Origin: CBDVAK01 sp965371945
GTDB lineage: Bacteria; Pseudomonadota; Gammaproteobacteria; Competibacterales; JAHEDQ01
Assembly (NCBI GenBank): GCA_965371945.1
Contig: CBDVAK010000011.1
Span: 1-24,835 of the forward strand
Length of the DNA: 24,835 nucleotides
Direction of reading: 5' to 3'
The notes under the pieces are model-generated. The model saw only the letters and a list, made by a program, of their open reading frames with translations, had not been told where the DNA came from and made no database searches. This document shows, piece after piece, positions 1 through 5,836 of this stretch. Within the stretch, counting starts at the first letter, position 1, and each line of letters opens with the position of its first letter. A program made the translations under genes and the position numbers.

Positions 1-15
1 GCGTTCCGGGACCGT

Positions 16-60
16 CAGCGGCAGGGATGCCGCTGTCGAGCCTACAGGGATGTATTCACG
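16..60. repeat. Possible structured intergenic repeat element
   Basis: Positions 16–23 and 28–35 form a perfect 8-bp inverted repeat (CAGCGGCA / TGCCGCTG) around a GGGA loop. The octamer CAGGGATG occurs at 22–29 and again at 45–52, the second copy followed by TATTCACGGCG. No reading frame here resembles a protein and there is no T-tract, so it is not a classical terminator. Elements of this look (paired CAGGGATG, then ATTCACGGCG) are, from memory, dispersed between genes of many gammaproteobacteria. That memory cannot be verified here, and only one copy is in the window. It may begin before position 1. Confidence 0.35.
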
Positions 61-84
61 GCGTGTCCTGGGAGGCACTGCCTG

Positions 85-111
85 CACCCGCATTGCCTCG
101 GCTTATAAGCA
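85..111 (+). repeat. Imperfect direct repeat, copy 1
   Basis: This segment runs from CACCCGCATTGCC to TTATAAGCA and closely matches 625–650 on the same strand, with a few substitutions and one gap. It contains the perfect 10-bp palindrome GCTTATAAGC at 101–110. The two copies flank the small minus-strand gene at 151–465. Function is unknown; it could be a shared regulatory site or a chance similarity. Confidence 0.35.
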
Positions 112-150
112 ACTGGCGAATTGGGTCGTATTATACTGTTGCGCGAGTCT

Positions 151-465
151 TTAACCCGTCTTCGCGGTGGCCTGGTGCCTGACAGAATGGATCACGCCCT
201 GGTTCTCGAAATAGACGGTAAAGCCGCCGTAGATCCAGCGGGCGATCGGCGGATCGCCTACCGCGGTCAATCTCTCGGCCGGCTGTCCCCAGATTCTGGT
301 AACAGAGTCCATGGTCTGGCCGGGTCCGGGTACATTGACGGTGCTGGTATTGTCGGCGGGCATCGTCAACTGGTCGCCATCCTGCGATGGTTGGGACTGT
401 CCCGCATGGGTGGCACCGGTGGTGACCAGCAGGCACAGGAAACACGCGTGCATCAGGGTTTTCAT
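151..465 (-). CDS. Small secreted protein, 104 aa, unknown function
   Basis: The first ~22 residues form a Sec signal peptide: Met-Lys-Thr start, hydrophobic core LMHACFLCLLVTTGATHA, probable cleavage after THA. The mature part starts with a Gln/Ser/Pro-rich low-complexity stretch. It ends in a compact conserved-looking domain (MDSVTRIWGQP, then VGDPPIARWIY, FTVYFENQGVIHSV). That pattern is familiar from short exported gammaproteobacterial proteins of unknown function and somewhat recalls the BamE/SmpA-type fold; the fold comparison is inference. The frame stays open upstream to 651, but ATG at 465 is preferred because the signal peptide begins there and an AGGAG motif lies about 9 bases upstream. 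It is transcribed divergently from ltaE. No lipobox cysteine is obvious at the cleavage site. Confidence 0.7.
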   Translation of the reverse strand: MKTLMHACFLCLLVTTGATHAGQSQPSQDGDQLTMPADNTSTVNVPGPGQTMDSVTRIWGQPAERLTAVGDPPIARWIYGGFTVYFENQGVIHSVRHQATAKTG

Positions 466-567
466 GGGACGCCGATCTCCTAGACTGTGCCCGGAGTATG
501 GCGTCGAAGCCGGGCAGGGGCGAGCCGAAATTTGAGTAAGGGCTGCTAAGAATTCTGCTATACCGGG

Positions 568-583
568 GGCATACCGGTATGCC
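568..583. promoter_or_regulatory. Perfect 16-bp palindrome, possible operator
   Basis: GGCATACCGGTATGCC is a perfect inverted repeat in the 220-base divergent spacer between the small secreted gene (minus) and ltaE (plus). Its half-site core TACCGG also occurs just upstream at 561–566. Perfect palindromes in divergent spacers are often transcription-factor sites, but no convincing -35/-10 pair was seen next to it and the regulator is unknown. Confidence 0.35.
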
Positions 584-624
584 GCAGATATCTTGCGTGA
601 CCGGTGACAATGGACCGGCACCCA

Positions 625-650
625 CACCCACACTGCCCGGGTTATAAGCA
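625..650 (+). repeat. Imperfect direct repeat, copy 2
   Basis: This is the second copy of the element at 85–111, sharing CACCC, CA, TGCC and the terminal TTATAAGCA. It ends about 35 bases before the ltaE start, so it could lie in the ltaE promoter or leader. The 10-bp palindrome of copy 1 is broken here (GGTTATAAGC). Confidence 0.35.
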
Positions 651-685
651 CTTACCAATGCACGACATAGGATCAGGAGGCGACT

Positions 686-1735
686 ATGGCATCGGTTGAC
701 GGGACGGTCGATCTGCGCAGCGATACCGTGACACGGCCGACGCCCGCCATGCGCGAGGTCATGGCGCATGCGGAGGTTGGTGACGATGTTTACCGGGAAG
801 ACGAGACCGTCAACAGACTCGAGAAGATGACCGCCGAAACTCTGGGGATGGCGGCGGGTCTGTTCGTACCCAGCGGTACCCAGAGCAATCTGCTGGCGCT
901 GCTTTCACACTGCCAGCGGGGCGAGGAGTACATTGCCGGACAGCAGGCGCACACCTATCGATACGAGGGTGGTGGCGCCGCGGTACTCGGTGGCATCCAA
1001 CCCCAGCCAATCGAATTCGAGGACGACGGCAGCCTCGATCCGGGCCGCATCGAGGCCGCCATCAAGCCTGACGATTTTCATTTCGCCCGTACCCGCCTGT
1101 TGTGCCTGGAAAACACCATGGCTGGCAAGGTGCTGCCGCTTGAGTATCTTGCTACTGCGCGGGAACTGACGCACCGCCACGGGCTGGCGCTGCATCTGGA
1201 TGGCGCCCGGCTATTCAATGCAGCGGTGGAGTTGTCAGTTCCGGCGGCGCGGATCAGCACTCAATTCGACAGTGTCTCCGTGTGTTTGTCCAAGGGACTG
1301 GGCGCCCCGGTGGGATCGGTGCTGTGCGCGGACCAGGAGCTGATCGCACGCGCCAGGCGCTGGCGCAAGGTTCTGGGGGGTGGCATGCGGCAGGCCGGCA
1401 TCCTCGCCGCTGCAGGGATCTTCGCGTTGGAGAATCATGTTGGTCGTTTGCAGCAGGATCACGCCAACGCCAGTTTGTTGGCCGAGGGTCTGGCCCGTCA
1501 TGCCGCGCTGGGGGTGGAGCCGGACCGTGTGCAGACCAACATGGTGTTCTTGCAGGTTGAAAACCAGTTGGCTGACCAGCTCGCCCTCCATCTCGGCAAA
1601 CAGGGGATACGGATCAGCGGCAGGGGTGTTATTCGCATGGTCACCCATCTGGACATCGATGAAAACGATGTGCGTCAGGTGGTGTCGGAAGTCGATCGCT
1701 TTTTCAGCGCGCAGCCGCGCATCGGTGATCGTTGA
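686..1735 (+). CDS. ltaE: Low-specificity L-threonine aldolase
   Basis: This PLP enzyme (fold-type I, 349 aa) cleaves L-threonine and L-allo-threonine to glycine and acetaldehyde in the cytoplasm. The chain starts with the family hallmark DLRSDTVTRPTPAMR (residues 9–23). It carries GDDVYREDETVNRLE, VPSGTQSN (61–68, phosphate-binding loop), His89 in AHTYRYEGGG (ring stacking), LENTMAG, LDGAR (Asp172, Arg175) and the Schiff-base lysine Lys203 in SKGLGAPVGS. Length is normal. ATG at 686 is supported by AGGAGG at 675–680 with 5-base spacing. The next gene, pssA, starts 104 bases later, so co-transcription is possible but not shown. The spacer 1736–1839 contains nothing recognisable. Confidence 0.95.
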   Translation: MASVDGTVDLRSDTVTRPTPAMREVMAHAEVGDDVYREDETVNRLEKMTAETLGMAAGLFVPSGTQSNLLALLSHCQRGEEYIAGQQAHTYRYEGGGAAVLGGIQPQPIEFEDDGSLDPGRIEAAIKPDDFHFARTRLLCLENTMAGKVLPLEYLATARELTHRHGLALHLDGARLFNAAVELSVPAARISTQFDSVSVCLSKGLGAPVGSVLCADQELIARARRWRKVLGGGMRQAGILAAAGIFALENHVGRLQQDHANASLLAEGLARHAALGVEPDRVQTNMVFLQVENQLADQLALHLGKQGIRISGRGVIRMVTHLDIDENDVRQVVSEVDRFFSAQPRIGDR

Positions 1736-1839
1736 GGGTCGAGCCGACGACCTGCAGCAGCCGCAGTTCGCCGACAGCAAAACGGCATGCTAAGGTTCGC
1801 CTTTAACCGGCTGGTGACCCACAGGAACCGTTTCCGCCC

Positions 1840-2649
1840 ATGGGCGATGACAAGTCAGTACTCAAACCCCCGATGCGTCGTCCTCATCAGCGACGGGGCA
1901 TCTATCTGCTGCCGAACCTGTTTACGACCGCAGCCTTGTTCTCAGGATTCTATGGCATTGTAGCGGCCATGGCAGGGCGTTACGAGCCGGCTGCGGTAGC
2001 GGTGTTCGTCGCCATGGTGCTCGATGGACTGGATGGTCGGGTCGCGCGTCTGACCGGGACCACGAGCGAATTCGGGGTGCAGTACGATAGCTTGTCTGAC
2101 CTGGTTTCTTTCGGGTTGGCGCCCGCGCTCATCATGTATCAGTGGGCACTGGTGGATCTGGGCACGCTGGGTTGGGTGCCTGCCAAGCTGGGTTGGTTGG
2201 CGGCATTCGTCTATGCCGCCTGTACGGCACTGCGGCTGGCGCGTTTCAACGTGCAAACCGGCAGCAGTGACAAACGTTACTTCATCGGCTTGCCAAGCCC
2301 TTCGGCGGCTGGCGTGATGGTGGGGCTGGTATGGGTCGGTGACGATCTCGGCGTGCCGGGGAACCAGCTGACCTGGCTGGCTTTCGTGCTGACGCTCGGA
2401 GCTGGCCTGCTGATGGTCAGCAATATTCTTTATCCGAGCTTCAAGGGGTTCGATGTTCGCAACCGGATTCCCTTTATTGCCGCCACGGTGATCGTGCTCG
2501 GTTTCGTGCTCGCGTCGATCGATCCGCCCAAGGTCTTGTTCGCGGGGTTTCTGCTCTACGCTATCAGCGGTCTGGCGCAGGCATTGTTGAGGTGGCGTCG
2601 CCGTGCGCGCAGAGTCGCGCAGTCCCGCAAACCCCCGCCAGACGGCTGA
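1840..2649 (+). CDS. pssA: CDP-diacylglycerol–serine O-phosphatidyltransferase
   Basis: This integral inner-membrane enzyme transfers a phosphatidyl group from CDP-diacylglycerol to L-serine, the committed step toward phosphatidylethanolamine. The CDP-alcohol phosphotransferase signature is complete: D62xxDG, A69-R70, G79, D83 and D87, within DGLDGRVAR … FGVQYDSLSD. The conserved GIYLLPNLFTTAALFSGF precedes it. Several hydrophobic segments follow (for example around 95–125, 160–195 and 205–250). The C-terminus is Arg-rich. At 269 aa it is the long multi-pass type rather than the short E. coli-type soluble enzyme. ATG at 1840 has a distant AGGA at 1823–1826 (13-base spacing); an internal ATG at 1873 (residue 12) is a weaker alternative start. 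Confidence 0.95.
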   Translation: MGDDKSVLKPPMRRPHQRRGIYLLPNLFTTAALFSGFYGIVAAMAGRYEPAAVAVFVAMVLDGLDGRVARLTGTTSEFGVQYDSLSDLVSFGLAPALIMYQWALVDLGTLGWVPAKLGWLAAFVYAACTALRLARFNVQTGSSDKRYFIGLPSPSAAGVMVGLVWVGDDLGVPGNQLTWLAFVLTLGAGLLMVSNILYPSFKGFDVRNRIPFIAATVIVLGFVLASIDPPKVLFAGFLLYAISGLAQALLRWRRRARRVAQSRKPPPDG

Positions 2650-2704
2650 ACGTTTGCGCGATTGGCGGAGCATGATATATGCCCATGGCACACCGGTATG
2701 TCAT

Positions 2705-2733
2705 TTGACAGAAATCGCCTTGGCCCTCTGTTT
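2705..2733 (+). promoter_or_regulatory. Possible -35 element upstream of uracil-DNA glycosylase
   Basis: A perfect TTGACA occurs at 2705–2710, 39 bases before the start codon at 2749. At 17–18 bases downstream the candidate -10 (CTGTTT / TGTTTA) is poor, so this is only a weak promoter call. Confidence 0.2.
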
Positions 2734-2748
2734 ACCTGAGTCCCCTGG

Positions 2749-3453
2749 ATGAGTGAGAACCCGCGGCGATTGGCTTACCTGCAAGCCATGGGGATCACCC
2801 CCTGGCAGCCGCGCAGCGGTGGGGCGGATGCGATGATCGAGGCTTCGAGCCCGCAGACCTGCCCTTCCGCGCCGGTGATTCCGGTCAGTGCCATGGACTG
2901 GAGCCGCCTGGCTGATGTTGTCTCCTCCTGTACTGATTGCGAGCTGCACCGGTCACGATCCCGAACGGTGTTTGGTACCGGCGCCCGGGATGCGGACTGG
3001 ATGATCATCGGCGAGGCACCCGGGGCCGAAGAAGATCGCCGGGGTGAGCCGTTCGTCGGGCGCGCCGGTAGCTTGCTCGATGCGATGTTGAAGGCGCTGG
3101 ACCTGGGGCGGGAGCAGGTTTATATCGCCAATGTGCTCAAATGCAGGCCGCCGGGCAACCAGGACCCGTTGTCGGCGCAGATCGAACGATGCAGTGGCTA
3201 TCTACGGCGGCAGATCGAGCTGGTTCAGCCGGGCATCATCCTGGCCGTGGGCAGGATCTCGGCGCATCATCTGCTCGACACCAGTCTATCGATCGGGCGC
3301 CTGCGCGGGCAGGTGCATCGGTACGGCGACCACGAAATCCCGCTGGTGGTGACCTATCATCCCGCCTATCTGCTCAGAAGACCCGATCAGAAGTACAAGT
3401 CCTGGGAAGACCTCAAACTGGCACGGCGGGCATTGACAGCAGGGTCTTCATGA
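2749..3453 (+). CDS. Uracil-DNA glycosylase, family 4 (iron–sulfur)
   Basis: This enzyme removes uracil from DNA to start base-excision repair. The 234-aa chain has the family-4 pattern. Four candidate [4Fe-4S] ligands are Cys61 and Cys64 (CTDC), Cys132 (LKCRPPGN) and Cys148 (ERCSGYL). Motif A is GEAPGAEED at 88–96 and motif B is HPAYLLR at 204–210. The first ~20 residues (RRLAYLQAMGITPW) match an N-terminal extension familiar from gammaproteobacterial members. A low-complexity linker follows before the catalytic domain. Its stop overlaps the rimI start as ATGA (3450–3453), indicating translational coupling. The start is ATG at 2749; the ribosome-binding site is unremarkable. Confidence 0.93.
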   Translation: MSENPRRLAYLQAMGITPWQPRSGGADAMIEASSPQTCPSAPVIPVSAMDWSRLADVVSSCTDCELHRSRSRTVFGTGARDADWMIIGEAPGAEEDRRGEPFVGRAGSLLDAMLKALDLGREQVYIANVLKCRPPGNQDPLSAQIERCSGYLRRQIELVQPGIILAVGRISAHHLLDTSLSIGRLRGQVHRYGDHEIPLVVTYHPAYLLRRPDQKYKSWEDLKLARRALTAGSS

Positions 3454-3959
3454 TCGCGGTGCGGTTTCGGGCCATGCGCGAAGATGACCTGGACCAGGTC
3501 ATGGTGGTTGAGCGTCTGGCTTATCCGTTTCCGTGGAGCCGGGGCATATTCGCCGATTGTCTGAAGGTCGGATATACCTGTGTAATCGGCACCAGTGACA
3601 GCACTCCGGTGGCACATGCGGTCATGTCGGTCGTGGCCGGAGAGGCACACATACTCAATCTGTGCGTGACCACCAAGTGGCGTGGCCATCGTCTCGGCAG
3701 GCGATTGCTGGATTATGTGCTGGGTCTGGTTCGGGTGGCGCGGGTGGAGAGTGTTTTTCTGGAGGTCCGCCCTTCCAATCCCGCCGCACTGGCGCTCTAC
3801 CACTCCCGCGGATTCAATGAGGTCGGTACGCGACCCGACTACTATCCGGCGAACAATGGGCGCGAGGATGCGGTGATCATGGCGAAAACGTTGTTTGCCG
3901 GTGAACTGCGGCAGGCGATGGGATTCCAGGGCAGCGACAGCGGGCCACGGAGAGGATAG
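3450..3959 (+). CDS. rimI: Ribosomal protein S18-alanine N-acetyltransferase
   Basis: This GNAT-fold enzyme transfers acetyl from acetyl-CoA to the N-terminal alanine of ribosomal protein S18. The 169-aa chain has the RimI layout: FRAMREDDLDQVMVVERLAYPFPW near the N-terminus, the motif-A strand/helix around HILNLCVTTKWRGHRLGRRLL, then FLEVRPSNPAALALYHSRGF with the family's Glu and Tyr, and RPDYYPANNGREDAVIM near the end. One oddity: the acetyl-CoA loop usually Q/R-x-x-G-x-G reads R-G-H-R-L-G, with Arg at the middle glycine. The start is ATG at 3450, overlapping the preceding stop; the frame stays open upstream but that part is antisense-like noise. The C-terminus carries about 15 extra residues beyond the usual end. 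Confidence 0.88.
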   Translation: MIAVRFRAMREDDLDQVMVVERLAYPFPWSRGIFADCLKVGYTCVIGTSDSTPVAHAVMSVVAGEAHILNLCVTTKWRGHRLGRRLLDYVLGLVRVARVESVFLEVRPSNPAALALYHSRGFNEVGTRPDYYPANNGREDAVIMAKTLFAGELRQAMGFQGSDSGPRRG

Positions 3960-3992
3960 AATTGCCGGCCATTTTGCAGCGACCCACGAACA

Positions 3993-5579
3993 GTGAGTGA
4001 CCTCCAGCAACAAATCGCGCGCCGGCGCACATTTGCCATCATCTCTCATCCGGATGCAGGCAAGACCACGATCACCGAAAAATTGCTGTTGTTTGGTGGC
4101 GCGATCAATCTGGCCGGTACGATCAAAGGGCGCAAGGCGACCCGCCACGCGAAATCCGACTGGATGGAGCTGGAAAAACAACGCGGCATTTCGGTGACCT
4201 CATCGGTGATGCAGTTCCCCTATCGGGGACGGATCGTCAATCTGCTTGATACGCCCGGACATGAGGATTTCTCGGAAGATACTTACCGTACGCTGACCGC
4301 GGTTGATTCGGCGCTGATGGTGATCGACTGCGCCAAGGGCGTCGAGGAGCGGACCATCAAGCTGATGGACGTGTGCCGGCTCCGCGATACGCCGATATTC
4401 ACCTTTATCAACAAGCTCGATCGTGAAGGTCGGGACCCCATCGAGCTGATGGACGAGGTCGAAGAGGTGTTGGGGATCGCCTGTGCTCCGGTGACTTGGC
4501 CGATTGGCATGGGCCGTCAACTCAAGGGTGTCTATCACATCGGCAGAGATCTGGTGCACCTGTACGAGCCTTCCAGGGAAGGCCGGGGCTCAGGGCGTAT
4601 CATCGAGGGTTTGGACAACCCGGAACTGACCACGTTGCTGGGCGATCAGTTGCAAGCGCTGCGCGAGGAAGTGGAACTGGTGCGCGGAGCCAGCCATGCG
4701 TTCGACCTCGATGAGTATCTACGTGGCAGGCAGACGCCGGTGTACTTCGGTGCTGCCCTGACCAGTTTTGGCGTGCAGGAAATGCTCGATGATTTCATCG
4801 AGTATGCGCCACCGCCCAGGCCCGCGACCACGGTGCAACGCCAGGTGGACCCGGACGAGCAGAAGTTCTCCGGTTTCGTGTTCAAGATTCAGGCGAACAT
4901 GGACCCGGCCCATCACGACAGGATTGCATTCGTGCGCGTTTGCTCGGGTCACTTCGAACCCGGCGCCAAACTGAGACACGTGCGTCTGGGTCGCGATCTG
5001 AAAATTGCCGATGCGCTGACCTTCATGGCCGCGGACCGGGAACGTGTCAGCGAGGCCTGGCCCGGAGACATCATCGGTTTGCACAATCATGGATTGATGC
5101 GTATTGGTGATGCGTTTACCCAGGGGGAGATGCTGCAGTTCACCGGCATACCGAATTTTGCTCCGGAACTGTTCCGCCGCGCGGTACTCAAGGATCCGTT
5201 GCGGATGAAAGCGCTCAACAAGGGCCTCGATCAGCTTTGCGAGGAAGGTGCGACGCAGCTATTCAGGCCGCTGGTCAGCAATGACCTGATCCTCGGCGCC
5301 ATGGGGATATTGCAGTTCGAAGTCGCCGCCCATCGCCTGCAGGCGGAATATGGAGTCGATTGCGTATTTGAGGGTGTGAACGTCGCCACGGCGCGTTGGG
5401 TCAGTTGCAATGACACCAGGCGATTGGAGGAGTTTCAGCGCAAGAACCAAAGCCACCTGGCCCTGGATCACCACCGGGAACTGGTCTATATCGCCCCGAC
5501 CCGGGTCAACCTCCAGTTGACCATGGAGCGCTGGTCGGAGATCGTTTTCAGTACCACACGGGAGCACGCCAGCGCTTGA
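3993..5579 (+). CDS. prfC: Peptide chain release factor 3 (RF3 GTPase)
   Basis: RF3 is a translational GTPase that recycles RF1/RF2 from the ribosome after peptide release. All G motifs are present in the N-terminal domain: G1 HPDAGKTT (19–26), G2 in QRGISVTSS, G3 DTPGH (86–90) and G4 NKLD (140–143). These are followed by the RF3-type domains II and III (FKIQANMDPAHHDRIAFVRV; LQFEVAAHRLQAEYGVD). The 528-aa length is normal. The start is GTG at 3993, giving MSDLQQQIARRRTFAIISHP, which matches the usual RF3 N-terminus. It lies 33 bases after rimI, so it may be read through from the glycosylase–rimI pair. Confidence 0.97.
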   Translation: MSDLQQQIARRRTFAIISHPDAGKTTITEKLLLFGGAINLAGTIKGRKATRHAKSDWMELEKQRGISVTSSVMQFPYRGRIVNLLDTPGHEDFSEDTYRTLTAVDSALMVIDCAKGVEERTIKLMDVCRLRDTPIFTFINKLDREGRDPIELMDEVEEVLGIACAPVTWPIGMGRQLKGVYHIGRDLVHLYEPSREGRGSGRIIEGLDNPELTTLLGDQLQALREEVELVRGASHAFDLDEYLRGRQTPVYFGAALTSFGVQEMLDDFIEYAPPPRPATTVQRQVDPDEQKFSGFVFKIQANMDPAHHDRIAFVRVCSGHFEPGAKLRHVRLGRDLKIADALTFMAADRERVSEAWPGDIIGLHNHGLMRIGDAFTQGEMLQFTGIPNFAPELFRRAVLKDPLRMKALNKGLDQLCEEGATQLFRPLVSNDLILGAMGILQFEVAAHRLQAEYGVDCVFEGVNVATARWVSCNDTRRLEEFQRKNQSHLALDHHRELVYIAPTRVNLQLTMERWSEIVFSTTREHASA

Positions 5580-5591
5580 TCTCCGAATCCG

Positions 5592-5614
5592 CTGACATCC
5601 GCTATCAGTTTTTT
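5592..5614 (+). terminator. Putative Rho-independent terminator after prfC
   Basis: CTGACA (5592–5597) and TATCAG (5603–5608) pair with one mismatch around a 5-base loop and are followed directly by six T (5609–5614). It sits 12 bases after the prfC stop. The stem is short, so termination is probably partial. Confidence 0.45.
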
Positions 5615-5668
5615 CCCATCGCCCTACCCGCAAATATTTCTTGATAATCCACTGAGTAGAAACGGTTC

Positions 5669-5701
5669 CGCGTCCGGTCTTCGATAGCGGTACGCGCTTT
5701 T
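5669..5701 (+). terminator. Second hairpin with T-run, terminator or attenuator
   Basis: CGCGTCCG (5669–5676) pairs with CGG-T-ACGCG (5688–5696), with one bulged T and an 11-base loop, followed by CTTTT. The GC-rich stem is stronger than the one just upstream. It lies before the TPP-enzyme gene, so it may insulate the following operon from prfC or act as a leader attenuator. The whole 5580–5836 spacer holds no supported gene. Confidence 0.4.
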
Positions 5702-5836
5702 CGTCGAGTGTCAGAGTTGCGTGTTGCGGCTCGGATCGTGCTTTGGCCGCTGCGGCGGAATCCTGGCCAGGTGCCGGGACAGAACTCGTCGGCCAGTCGT
5801 CGTCAGGTCAGCAGAGTTGCACAACAAGGGGGCAGG

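Noticed and set aside
131..769. Long minus-strand frame covering the small secreted gene and the ltaE start
   Set aside because: The composition is Arg/Cys/His-rich as in shadow frames, and the alternative frame at 151–465 has a signal peptide and ribosome-binding site.
5708..5836. N-terminal extension of the TPP enzyme from GTG 5708
   Set aside because: The 43 extra residues are Arg/Gln-rich, unlike the family, and begin right after a hairpin; GTG 5837 has a better ribosome-binding site.
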